From: Bradyrhizobium nitroreducens
Lineage (GTDB): Bacteria > Pseudomonadota > Alphaproteobacteria > Rhizobiales > Xanthobacteraceae
Direction: 5' to 3'
Length of the DNA: 64,000 nt
Assembly: GCF_002776695.1 (NCBI RefSeq)
Contig: NZ_LFJC01000003.1
Coordinates: forward strand, 2,210,487-2,274,486
The notes below the pieces were generated by a model. That model was given only the letters and a program-made list of their open reading frames with translations. It searched no databases and was not told the DNA's origin. This document shows, one piece after another, positions 52,542 to 60,615 of the stretch; position 1 is the stretch's first letter, and the number at the start of each line of letters is the position of its first letter. A program made the position numbers and the translations under genes.

Positions 52542-52827
52542 TGGAATGTCCTCGTCCTGTCATCACAGAGATAGCGGACACCATAGCATCGGCCGGGGCT
52601 CCGCCAAGGGCACAACACGCGCGAGAGGGCGGCGTTCCCTGGGTGGGTGGCTGCAGCGAAAGTCCCGGGCCCAGAGAACCGTCATACCCGCGCGACCGCA
52701 AAGCTGTTGTCGCTGGACGTGCGAGGCTTGCGATGTGCACGAATCGCAGGCCGAGCCTTGCCTTGCATGGCGAGCACCTTAGGGTGACGGTCATGAGTTT
52801 GAGCCTGCATCATCAATGCTGACTGCC

Positions 52828-52914
52828 GGGTGGGCAAAGGCGCAACGCGCCGTGCCCACGATCTCCTTCCATAAGCAACAGGGCGTGGGCACGCTTGCGC
52901 TCTGCCCACTCTAC
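52828..52914. repeat. Palindromic repeat, family B
   Basis: GGGTGGGCAAAGGCGCAACG at the left and GCTTGCGCTCTGCCCACTC at the right, related to the copy at 19274. Confidence 0.7.
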
Positions 52915-52984
52915 GAGATCGAGCTTGTGGCACGCAGCTCGGCTTGCAGACACGCCTTCGCAGCCTCGCGGCACGTTTCGCCCG

Positions 52985-53575
52985 AGCTTTGCTTCGTCAC
53001 TTCACCCTCTTGAGCCAAGAGGGCGCAGGGAAGGCCGGGTGCCGACAGGCACCCGCGGTCTGCTGCGCGAAAGGCACGCGCAAAAAAGACCGCACAGCAG
53101 CATACAGGTGTCGCCGATCACTCGGCCTTCCCTGCGCAGTGGCTGGACGGCTTATGCCGTGATCTCCCGGGAGCCGACCATTCCTTTTGGCCTCCCTCGC
53201 CCTGCGAATTTGGACGATGCAGTCTGCCCGGTTGGGCTCGCTCGCACCTTCGCAGAACTTGACCGTGGCAACGACGGCCAGGACCACACGGTTTTGCCGT
53301 ACGCACGGCCCGCCATGTCGCCGCAGTATTCCCGGCCCTGTCGACGAAGCCGGAAACTTACAGACGAGACGAAGCCTAGCAGCGCCGTCGTCCGCACGCG
53401 GTTACGGGCTCACAGGGACTACCCGCCCTGCCCGCACCTCTCATGCCGACGCTGCCGCGTCCACCGCAAGCCCGGCTCGCGAACAAGACGACCACAAGTC
53501 GCCCCTCTTGGGTGAGCCGGGATGAGCGACACATACGACAAAACCGAATTTCGGTAAAGCGGAATATTTTTGCGG
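52985..53575. repeat. Structured repeated element of Bradyrhizobium type
   Basis: Its core, 53023-53137, folds into nested stems: a 15-bp outer stem (53023-53037 with 53123-53137), a 7-bp hairpin with GACA loop (53037-53054), and a 7-bp stem (53055-53061 with 53087-53093) that encloses TGCGCG/CGCGCA. I recall long near-identical elements like this in many Bradyrhizobium genomes, often mis-annotated as short proteins containing GAGKAGCR. The outer limits given are approximate. It may be a structured RNA, a mobile cassette or a recombination site. Confidence 0.55.
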
Positions 53576-53685
53576 GGAGGGGTTGACGGAGGGGGAAACA
53601 GGGGCGCTCTTGTTGGCAACAGTCTCTCGCCCTTGACCTAGCCCGTGGACGTGGAACACTCGCTAAGCGTGTAACTGGGAGGACG

Positions 53686-53831
53686 CATGCGATCGACGAC
53701 AAGAGCGTTGCCTTCGAGGTCAAATACGACAACAGGAGGCCCGTAGAGTTGTCGGACTTGGGGGAGAGCTTCCGGGCGCTCGGCAGACAGTACGAGGAAT
53801 ACGTGAACAGGGCAGGCTTCGACCACCAGCT
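53686..53831 (+). pseudogene. Remnant of a coding region, truncated by a family C repeat
   Basis: A frame encodes DDKSVAFEVKYDNRRPVELS and then FRALGRQYEEYVNRAGF, which reads like real protein with balanced composition, then enters the repeat and ends soon after in arginine-rich text. No start codon or ribosome-binding site is convincing. I think it is the 5' fragment of a hypothetical gene broken by the repeat, but I cannot name the family. Confidence 0.4.
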
Positions 53832-53919
53832 CGTAGGATGGGTAGAGCGAAGCGAAACCCATCGATGCCACCGGGCGTTGAAACGTGATGGGCCTCGCAA
53901 GAGCTCTACCCATCCTACG
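53832..53919. repeat. Palindromic repeat, family C
   Basis: CGTAGGATGGGTAGAGC at the left and GCTCTACCCATCCTACG at the right form a perfect 17-bp inverted pair. A close copy is at 54920, the other side of the HNH gene. Confidence 0.85.
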
Positions 53920-54058
53920 ACCTGCAGCGACGCTTTGAATAGTAGTAGCAGCGCTGCGGCACGTGCCCGTGGCACGGCGGTATTGACGATTAAGACAGTT
54001 CTAGAAGCCGCCACTGATGGCCTCTAGTCTTCAAATTTCCAACTAGCAGATCGAATTC

Positions 54059-54907
54059 ATGGCTAAGAATCCCGGCTCCCCGTCGACTGTGCTCTTATGG
54101 TCGGCTGAAAAATACAAGGCTGTCGGTCATTGCATCTATTGTGGCTCGTCTGACAACCTATCCGATGAACACATTGTTCCTCTTGGATTACAGCCGAGGG
54201 GCGGAGATTGGTTCTTGCCAAAGGCAAGTTGCGACAGATGCGCCGACATTACAAAGCGGTTTGAAGGGTTATGTCTACAAGGCACTTTGGGCCCACTACG
54301 AGCTAAACTTAAACTAAGGAGCCGACGCAAGCTCAAAACCACTACCGAGCGGACGACGAACCATCGAGATGATGGTAGGATGGAAACGCTGACGGTGCCG
54401 CTCGACGAATTTCCCATGGTCTGCCTAGGATTCGACCTAGAAGCAGCGGGCTTACTTCGTCAGGCTCGACCAACGACAGAGTTTGTTGGAAGGCCAATCG
54501 TCCGATATCCAATAGGCGAGCTCGAAAAGCAGCTACCGGAAGGCATCGCACTAAAACTCGGTCGCGTTGCGCCACGCGAATACGCTAGGATGCTCGCCAA
54601 GATTGCTCACAGCTACGCGGTTGCAAAGTTCGGCGAGGCTTCATTCATCCCTTGCTTATCTGACATCATCTTAGGGAAGTGCGACTATGCACCATACTAC
54701 GTAGGTGGCGATAAGAGCGGCGCTCTGTTGGTGGATCAGCCGACTACCCTGCACCACGTTTACCCTCAGGCTTGTGATCTAAATGGCGTGCCTTATCTGC
54801 TCGTCGCGATCCGCCTTTTTGCGTTTATGGGTATGCCACGATACCTAATCGTCGTCGGACGAATAACCGAAGGCAACTTAGAGCAATTGCGCTCAAATCC
54901 GCTATAG
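54059..54907 (+). CDS. HNH-type zinc-finger protein, low GC
   Basis: A 282-residue protein with an HNH-like zinc site: C25-x2-C28 (HCIYCGSSD), the EH pair in LSDEHIVPLG (H38), and C58-x2-C61 (SCDRCAD). The rest (about 200 residues) is unfamiliar. HNH proteins are often nucleases, but the last histidine or asparagine of the motif is not obvious. Base composition is clearly lower in GC than the neighbours (codons such as CTA, TTA, CGA, AAA are frequent), a sign of recent transfer. Family C repeats flank it on both sides. Its role is unknown; defence or repair are possible. Confidence 0.6.
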   Translation: MAKNPGSPSTVLLWSAEKYKAVGHCIYCGSSDNLSDEHIVPLGLQPRGGDWFLPKASCDRCADITKRFEGLCLQGTLGPLRAKLKLRSRRKLKTTTERTTNHRDDGRMETLTVPLDEFPMVCLGFDLEAAGLLRQARPTTEFVGRPIVRYPIGELEKQLPEGIALKLGRVAPREYARMLAKIAHSYAVAKFGEASFIPCLSDIILGKCDYAPYYVGGDKSGALLVDQPTTLHHVYPQACDLNGVPYLLVAIRLFAFMGMPRYLIVVGRITEGNLEQLRSNPL

Positions 54908-54919
54908 CCTGCATGCGCG

Positions 54920-55006
54920 CGTAGGATGGGTAGAGCAAAACGAAACCCATCATCATTCCCGATGCCGGCACGTGATGGGTTTCGCAAGGGCTCAACCCAT
55001 CCTACG
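54920..55006. repeat. Palindromic repeat, family C
   Basis: CGTAGGATGGGTAGAGC at the left and ACCCATCCTACG at the right, with ATGGGTTTCGCAAGGGCT inside, very like the copy at 53832. Confidence 0.85.
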
Positions 55007-55050
55007 GCCTACGCTCTTCCACGCTCCCCATCACGACGCAGCAAACGCGC

Positions 55051-55080
55051 GGGGCACAGCGGCGGTTGCCGCTGTGCCCC
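55051..55080 (-). terminator. Stem-loop after the subtilase gene
   Basis: Perfect 13-bp stem GGGGCACAGCGGC / GCCGCTGTGCCCC with a 4-base loop, about 27 bp after the subtilase stop. On the minus strand GCGCGTTTGC follows, a weak T-run, so termination is likely but not certain. Confidence 0.6.
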
Positions 55081-55106
55081 TTATCCCTCATTCGCGTCGG
55101 CGCGCG

Positions 55107-57134
55107 TTACAGCAATCCGACCTTGTGCATGATCTCCCGGATCTGAGCCGGATCGGGATCCATCATGGTGGGGACGAACACCTCGTTCGCCGTCTGTGCG
55201 GGACCGCGGGCGACGTAGCTCGAGCCGCTTTGCGTGGGATCGACGGACTGCAGCGTCATCGCGCCTGCCGTTTGGGCCGGACCGCGCGCCACGTTGCTCG
55301 CGCTGGCCTGCATCGGCGCGGCGGATTGCGGCGCAGGGGCGCTCGCCGGGACCATGCTCGGTGCTTCGGCCGGCGGCAATCCGAGCAGGCGACGCAGCGT
55401 CGCCAGCGACGGATCGGTTGCGGACGCAGCGGCGGCGACCGGGGCGATTCCGGTTTCGAGGCCGAGCGCCCGCATCGCGTTCGGCAGTCCCGCGCCGGTC
55501 CGGTTGGGGTCGCCGAATTGCAGCGGCGTCGCGGTTTCCTTCAGGATCTGGAACAGCCGCTCGACGCGGCGTGCATCGCGATTCTGGAAGTTGCCCTTGG
55601 TGAAGTCCCGATGATGCGCCAGCACGAGCGCGGCGAGGCCCGTGACATGCGGCGTCGCCATCGAGGTGCCGTCCCATGCGCCGAAGCCATCGGCGGGAAG
55701 CGACGAGACGATGCCGACGCCGGGCGCGCAGACGTCGACCTCCGGTCCGAAGCAGGAGAACTTTGCCGGGAAATATCCGTCGCGGCTCTGGAAGCCGTCG
55801 AGGGCCTGCTGCGAATGATAGCTGTCATCGGGGAATTCGCCCCACTTGCCCAGCGCGGCGACCGCCAGGCAATGCGGCGTCGACGCCGGAAACTGCACCG
55901 GCCCCGACGAATTGCCGGCAGCGATGATGCAGGCCATGCCCATCTGCTTGGCGCGGATGATGCGTTCCTCGATGATCTGCGAGGGGTCGCCGCCGCCCAG
56001 GCTCATGTTGACGACGTCGATGCCGTGCTCCATGCAGTAATCGAGCGCAGCGACGAGATCGCTGAACCGGCCGCCGGGGAAGATGCGGCAGACATGGATC
56101 TCCGCCGCGGGAGCGAAGCCGCGGATTCCGCCGCCGGCGCCGACCGGACCGCCGGCGATGATCCCGGCGCAATGCGAGCCATGGCCGATCGTGTCGACGG
56201 TCCACGCCGCCTTGTCATTGCCGACGATGCTGGTGCCTTCCGTGATGCCGTGCAGATTGCGATGGGTCGGCGCCAGGCCGGAATCGATGATCGCAATCTT
56301 GATACCGCTACCGTCATAGGACGGCGGCAGACGATCGAGGCCCATCGCGCGCTCACCCCACCCCATCAATTGCTGGCCGGGGAAGTTTCGCAGGACTGCG
56401 CCGAGCGCCCTCACGGCGATCCGGTTGACGCTGTTGGGAACGAGCTGCGGACGATCGAGCCAGAAGGTCCAGTAGTCGATTTTCGGTTTGACGAGGATCG
56501 AGCGAATGGTTTCCGGCGTTTCGCCCTGCAGGGTCACCGTGGCACGGCCGGTGGCGTCGGTGATGCCCTGTGCCGGCCACATGCTGCCGAACACATAGAC
56601 CTCGGCTTCGGGCAGCGGGCCGTCCTGGCCCAACACCTCGATCGTCGCGGTGAAGCCGTCGGCCAGCGGCGTCAGCACGCCCGGATTGGGAAGCTGCGGC
56701 GTGGTCGGGTCGAGCATGTAGGTCAGCCGCTCGTCACGCTCCACCGCGCAACGCCCTTGGGCCTGGGTCTGCAGCAGCTTGGCCTTGTCGGGCGTCATCT
56801 TGGCGAGAACCAGCGGACTGAGCGGCACCTGTCCGAGCTCCGCGCTCTGAAATCCGAACAGGCGCGGCGGAGAGACCGTCTTCACCACTTCGATGTCGGG
56901 GCTGTTGGTGAGCTGCTGGGTCAGGAAGTCGACGCTGAAGGTCGCAAGCCCGGGCTGCTGCTGCGGCGCGATCATGAATTGCGATTTGCGCGATACGATC
57001 GTTGCGGGCCCCTGGTCCGACGCCGGTGACGGGCCGGCACCGTGTCCCGGATCCACGCCGTTGCCGATTGCCGCCGCTTCGGTCGCATCGTGCTCGCGTT
57101 GCCCGGACGTTCCTGGTTTGCCTCTCGTGGCCAT
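55107..57134 (-). CDS. Subtilisin-like serine protease (S8) with N-terminal domains
   Basis: A 675-residue protease with an intact triad: D284 in IAIIDSGLAPT, H318 in IGHGSHCAGI, S491 in DGTSMATPHV, and oxyanion N408 in IIAAGNSSG. Before it are a prodomain-like segment (about 66-137, including LVLAKMTPDKAKLL and VERDERL) and a carboxypeptidase-regulatory-like fold (about 160-220, ITDATGRATVTLQGE). The C-terminal tail, 560-675, is Ala/Pro-rich with VARGPAQTA twice. No signal peptide or TM helix is visible, so it is cytosolic or leaves by an unknown route. AGGAGG precedes the ATG. It is the last gene of a presumed operon. Confidence 0.9.
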   Translation of the reverse strand: MATRGKPGTSGQREHDATEAAAIGNGVDPGHGAGPSPASDQGPATIVSRKSQFMIAPQQQPGLATFSVDFLTQQLTNSPDIEVVKTVSPPRLFGFQSAELGQVPLSPLVLAKMTPDKAKLLQTQAQGRCAVERDERLTYMLDPTTPQLPNPGVLTPLADGFTATIEVLGQDGPLPEAEVYVFGSMWPAQGITDATGRATVTLQGETPETIRSILVKPKIDYWTFWLDRPQLVPNSVNRIAVRALGAVLRNFPGQQLMGWGERAMGLDRLPPSYDGSGIKIAIIDSGLAPTHRNLHGITEGTSIVGNDKAAWTVDTIGHGSHCAGIIAGGPVGAGGGIRGFAPAAEIHVCRIFPGGRFSDLVAALDYCMEHGIDVVNMSLGGGDPSQIIEERIIRAKQMGMACIIAAGNSSGPVQFPASTPHCLAVAALGKWGEFPDDSYHSQQALDGFQSRDGYFPAKFSCFGPEVDVCAPGVGIVSSLPADGFGAWDGTSMATPHVTGLAALVLAHHRDFTKGNFQNRDARRVERLFQILKETATPLQFGDPNRTGAGLPNAMRALGLETGIAPVAAAASATDPSLATLRRLLGLPPAEAPSMVPASAPAPQSAAPMQASASNVARGPAQTAGAMTLQSVDPTQSGSSYVARGPAQTANEVFVPTMMDPDPAQIREIMHKVGLL

Positions 57135-57180
57135 TGCAGCCTCCTTGATGTTTTGCGTGTCCAATGTTTGCCCACCGAAA

Positions 57181-57411
57181 TCAGTCGGCATCGAACGGCT
57201 TCAGCGCTGAATTCGGTTCGACCACGAGCGTGGCAAACGTCGACTTCAGGCGATCGGCCTGTGTCTTCGTCATCGACAGGATGACGACGTCGGGAGCGAC
57301 CTGCGCTATTCGCGTCACGCCGGTTTCAAGCCGCAGGTGTTCGTTGAGCTGACCGGATCGGACCGGGTCTCCCTGCACGATGAATTGCTGCGACGTGTTT
57401 GAATCCGCCAT
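57181..57411 (-). CDS. Small subtilase-prodomain-like protein (I9-like)
   Basis: A 76-residue protein. Its order of elements fits a subtilisin prodomain/I9 inhibitor fold: strand FIVQGDP, helix, strand VAPDVVILSMT, helix KTQADRLKSTFA, strand TLVVEPNSAL. The pattern VILSMTKTQADRL...VVEPNSAL parallels the protease's own LVLAKMTPDKAKLL...AVERDERL. It ends 46 bp before the protease gene. I infer it is a chaperone or inhibitor of that protease; this rests on pattern only. The start MADSNTSQQ was preferred to one five codons upstream. Confidence 0.65.
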   Translation of the reverse strand: MADSNTSQQFIVQGDPVRSGQLNEHLRLETGVTRIAQVAPDVVILSMTKTQADRLKSTFATLVVEPNSALKPFDAD

Positions 57412-57436
57412 CTGGCTTCCATCCATTCTGTGCGCA

Positions 57437-57458
57437 GAGGCGGGCTTGCGCCCGCCTC
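57437..57458 (-). promoter_or_regulatory. Intercistronic hairpin with GNRA loop
   Basis: On the RNA of this operon, a perfect 9-bp stem GAGGCGGGC / GCCCGCCTC closes a GCAA tetraloop, 13 bp after the repeat-protein stop and 26 bp before the small protein ATG. No U-run follows, so it more likely stabilises or processes the mRNA than terminates it. Confidence 0.55.
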
Positions 57459-57471
57459 GTGCGTGTGGGGT

Positions 57472-58503
57472 CTAGTGCATCGTGCCGGGCTGACCGGCGT
57501 TGAAGACACCGAGCTGACGGCCGATATCGAGGCCGGTCTGGGCGCCCTGGCCGATCTTCTTGAGCACGCTCCAGAAGCTCTGCAGCTCCATGTCGGTCGG
57601 CTGTGCGCTTGCTGCCGGCTGCATGCCGGGCTGGCCGGCGCTGAACACGCCGAGCTGGTGGCCGATGTTCACACCGGTCTGCACGCCCTGCCCGATCTTC
57701 TTCAGCACGCTCCAGAAGCTCTGCAGCTCCATGTCGGTCGGCGGCGCGTTTGCTGCCGGCTGCAGACCGGGCTGGCCGGCGCTGAACACGCCGAGCTGAT
57801 GGCCGATATCCAGGCCGGTCTGGGCACCCCGACCGATCTTCTTCAGCACGCTCCAGAAGCTCTGCAGCTCCATGTCGGTCGGCTGCGCGGCCGCGGCCGG
57901 CTCCAGGCCGGGCTGGGCACTGAACACGCCGAGCTGGTGACCGATATTCACGCCGGTCTGCACGCCTTGGCCGATCTTCTTCAGCACGCTCCAGAAGCTC
58001 TGCAGCTCCATGTCGGACGGCGGCGCGCTTGCTGCCGGCTCCAGGCCGGGCTGGGCACTGAACACGCCGAGCTGGTGACCGATATTCACGCCGGTCTGCA
58101 CGCCCTGGCCGATCTTCTTCAAGACGCTCCAGAAGCTCTGCAGCTCCATGTCGGTCGGCGGCGCGCTTGCTGCCGGCTGCAGACCGGGCTGGGCACTGAA
58201 CACGCCGAGCTGGTGACCGATGTTCACGCCGGTCTGCACGCCCTGGCCGATCTTCTTCAGCACGCTCCAGAAGCTCTGCAGCTCCATCTCGGAGACCTGC
58301 GCCGAACCTTGCGTGTCCGGACCGGCGGAAAACGGCAGGAAACCTCCGCCGATGTTTCCGACGACACCGCCGATGGTCTTTCCCTTCTTGCCGCCGAGCA
58401 GATTACCGATAACGCGTCCGGCCGCACCGCCGAGGATGGAGCCGAAAATCCCCTGCGGGTCCAGTTGGCCGTAATCCTCGTACTGCTGCTGTGTTCCAGT
58501 CAT
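57472..58503 (-). CDS. Glycine-zipper protein with six tandem 46-47-residue repeats
   Basis: A 343-residue protein of unknown family. Residues 16-62 are glycine-rich with GxxxG spacing (GIFGSILGGAAGRVIGNLLG, then TIGGVVGNIGGGFLPF), like a membrane-inserting glycine zipper. Residues 73-343 are six near-identical repeats starting MELQSFWSVLKKIG and continuing QTGVNIGHQLGVF, joined by Pro/Ala-rich linkers (QPGLQPAASAPPTD); the last lacks its linker. Each repeat has one Trp and a cationic amphipathic helix. No signal peptide. AGGAGA precedes the ATG. It may be the substrate or effector of the downstream protease. Confidence 0.8.
   Translation of the reverse strand: MTGTQQQYEDYGQLDPQGIFGSILGGAAGRVIGNLLGGKKGKTIGGVVGNIGGGFLPFSAGPDTQGSAQVSEMELQSFWSVLKKIGQGVQTGVNIGHQLGVFSAQPGLQPAASAPPTDMELQSFWSVLKKIGQGVQTGVNIGHQLGVFSAQPGLEPAASAPPSDMELQSFWSVLKKIGQGVQTGVNIGHQLGVFSAQPGLEPAAAAQPTDMELQSFWSVLKKIGRGAQTGLDIGHQLGVFSAGQPGLQPAANAPPTDMELQSFWSVLKKIGQGVQTGVNIGHQLGVFSAGQPGMQPAASAQPTDMELQSFWSVLKKIGQGAQTGLDIGRQLGVFNAGQPGTMH
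57475..58287 (-). repeat. In-frame tandem repeats of 138/141 bp (six units)
   Basis: Unit lengths from the 5' end of the gene are 138, 138, 138, 141, 141 and a final 117 bp. Units 1-3 lack a glycine codon in the linker that units 4-6 have (SAQPG versus SAGQPG or NAGQPG), so the two halves of the array have separate histories. DNA identity is high, implying recent expansion or gene conversion. Confidence 0.9.
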
Positions 58504-58589
58504 GATCAAAGTCTCCTGATGAAGTGCCTGATCCGCGAGCGACACACGCTTCCCGAAGGGAGTCGCGATCACTGTGCGGGTGGCTAGAG

Positions 58590-59414
58590 CTACGACAGGG
58601 ATCGTGATGCAGGCGTCACGCCGAGCGTGAAAGTTGCGTCAAAGTTTTTGGCGAGCGGCAATTTGAGCGAGGCGGATCGCTGGGACGCATGGACCATGCG
58701 GCGAATCTCGCGATGCAATTGTTCGGTCTCCTGGTCCGGCACCGCGCGAACGTCCCGCCACAGCACGGCGCGGCAAAGATCATACTGACGCAAGGCGTCG
58801 GCTCGGCGACCGTGCTGCGCATAACAGCGCATCAATATGCGATGGACCCCCTCCTGTAGCGGGTCGATGGCGAGAATGCGCAGCGCGAGCGCGATCGCGA
58901 TATCCATGTGTTCGCGCTTGTCGGCATCCAGCAGGCCCGCAAGCGCCTGCATCGCCAGTGTCCTCAGCCGCTGGCGCTCGGCAGACAGCCAGGACTCGAA
59001 TTGGCAGGACGTCGAGCTGGTGCCCTCGAGAAGATCGCCTCGATAAAGCCCCGCCGCACGGGCCAGCCGTTCGGGATGGCCCTCCCTCAGCAGGCGCTCG
59101 AATTCCCCGACATCGGTACTTATCTTGGTCGGGCAGATACGGATGTCGTCGCGATCGGCCGAGATCACGTCGGGATATTGCGGCAGCGCGCGCCGCAACG
59201 TGAGCAGGGCTTGTCGAAGGCTGGCGCGCGCGCGATCGCTGAAGTGACCGTCCCATAGCAGGGTGGCGAGCTTGCCGCGTGAAATGGCCCGTGGGGAACT
59301 GAGCGCGACATAGCCCAGAAGAGTTGCAGCCTTGCGGCTGGGGATCGATACCGACTCACCGGAAGCAGAAATAACCTCGACACCGCCGAAGAGATTGATG
59401 TGGAGCAGCGACAT
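58590..59414 (-). CDS. SARP/BTAD-type transcriptional regulator
   Basis: A 274-residue protein: N-terminal winged-helix DNA-binding domain of OmpR shape (LHINLFGGVEVIS, IPSRKAATLLGYVAL, RASLRQALLTLRRAL), then a bacterial transcriptional activation domain made of TPR-like helices (ERLARAAGLYRGDLLEG, ADALRQYDLCRAVL). SARP-type regulators activate specialised gene clusters. It lies 86 bp upstream of the repeat-protein gene on the same strand and probably controls that cluster. It lacks the ATPase domain of larger AfsR proteins. Confidence 0.88.
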   Translation of the reverse strand: MSLLHINLFGGVEVISASGESVSIPSRKAATLLGYVALSSPRAISRGKLATLLWDGHFSDRARASLRQALLTLRRALPQYPDVISADRDDIRICPTKISTDVGEFERLLREGHPERLARAAGLYRGDLLEGTSSTSCQFESWLSAERQRLRTLAMQALAGLLDADKREHMDIAIALALRILAIDPLQEGVHRILMRCYAQHGRRADALRQYDLCRAVLWRDVRAVPDQETEQLHREIRRMVHASQRSASLKLPLAKNFDATFTLGVTPASRSLS

Positions 59415-60333
59415 TGTCCTTATCCTCGGTCATTGTCTTCCGTCCCTCATTTCACCCACTGGCGAACACTCTTCTTCTGATCAAGACCACCAACGATGTG
59501 GACAGCACCCATCGCCCACACGTCGTCGACCAAGTCGAAATGCTCGCGGCCACCATACAACCTGAATTAGACAAAGCAACGCATGTCGCCCGGCATCGCG
59601 TCAGCAAATTGTGAGCCGCTAATCTTCAAAGTGTGAGATAGCCCATAGGCAGAATGCGAATTGCGGTCGCGGCGACCGCTCGCATTTGACGCATTCGACG
59701 ACGACGACGCTGGAACAGCGCGCGAGCTTGCTTGATATGTCGCGCTGAACGCTAGGCAAATCTCGTTACATCGCTCAGGTGGTTGCGTGAGCCGTTCGAC
59801 GCACGCGAGCAAAGCGCACTTGCCGTGCCGGGCTCGAACGGCGGAAACGGAACCGTGCGCCGAGGGCGTGCGTCAGAAAGCCGCTGCGCGTAATGTCAGT
59901 CACAGTCACCGATTTCTTCTGGATGGAAACCTGGACGAAGGTTTCCGCTGCCGAGCCATGATGGGCTTCCGCAAGGGCTCCACCCGCTCCACCGTATCGA
60001 GTCCTCACGCGGCACCCGGCCTCGCACCAACTGTGCAATGTGTGCTTCAGATCACAGCGGAATCACACGCCTTGGCGTACGAGGATCAGGCATGGCCGCA
60101 AACAAGGTAACGGCGGTACGCGTGAGGCTGCGGCGACGATCGACAGCTCCGGACTTTTAGAGGCCGCCTGGGTGATGAGCCCGGCGGCTTTCTTCTTTGT
60201 TGCGTTCCGGCACGAGAACGTGGATGCCGGGCGTTCGCCGCGCCAAAGGGCTTCGGCCCGCAGGCGGGCGGGACAGCACGGGCATGACGACGCTGGCCGG
60301 GGCGCTCGTTCGATCGAGCCCGGCAGCTGTCGC
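59415..60333. other. 0.9-kb intergenic region, no recognised gene
   Basis: Contains the promoter region of the BTAD regulator at its left end. A fragment resembling half of a family C repeat (ATGATGGGCTTCCGCAAGGG) is at about 59959-59978. Open frames present have no family pattern or ribosome-binding site. Confidence 0.5.
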
Positions 60334-60615
60334 CTAAGAAGAATCGCCTACACCCTTCCGCTCCTCCCACTCCTCCTCCAGTTGCCGCTCCGCTTCGAGC
60401 CAGAACTCCAGCTCGCGATCTGCCGGCCGTCCCGCCCGCTCCCAGAGTTCGTAGGCGCGGGCGCGGACCTGGCCGCGGCGCATCATGCGGCGGAGCTTTC
60501 GTTTCAGCTCCTCGGCAAAGCCGCGGAAGCGATGGCCGGTGGGTTCGTCCTTGACGAGCGCGGCCGCTCGCGTGGCGAGTTCGATCTGGTGCTCTATCCT
60601 CTTCTGCTCGTCCAC
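60334..60615 (-). CDS. DUF2934-like small protein
   Basis: A 93-residue, strongly charged protein. The C-terminal half, VRARAYELWERAGRPADREL and FWLEAERQLEEEW, matches the DUF2934 pattern I know from rhizobia, whose function is unknown. It starts with GTG, and no strong ribosome-binding site precedes it, so the exact start is uncertain; the N-terminal 50 residues (basic, RKLRRMMRRG) may bind nucleic acid. Confidence 0.7.
   Translation of the reverse strand: MDEQKRIEHQIELATRAAALVKDEPTGHRFRGFAEELKRKLRRMMRRGQVRARAYELWERAGRPADRELEFWLEAERQLEEEWEERKGVGDSS

Larger units (their letters stand above)
52542..54058. other. 1.5-kb gene-poor region
   Basis: Between pgm and the HNH gene. It holds a family B repeat, a structured repeated element, a short coding remnant and a family C repeat, each listed separately. 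No intact gene was recognised. Several long open frames in 52.9-53.5 kb are the translated stems of the structured element. Confidence 0.6.

Noticed and set aside
52997..53525. Several overlapping short proteins
   Set aside because: They are translations of the structured repeated element on both strands and lack start signals.
57475..58287. Possible CRISPR array
   Set aside because: The repeats are 138/141 bp, adjacent, in frame and coding, with no unique spacers and no cas genes.
57430..58587. Plus-strand frame with repeated leucine-rich text
   Set aside because: It is the complement of the tandem repeats in the minus-strand gene, which has a ribosome-binding site and sensible protein sequence.
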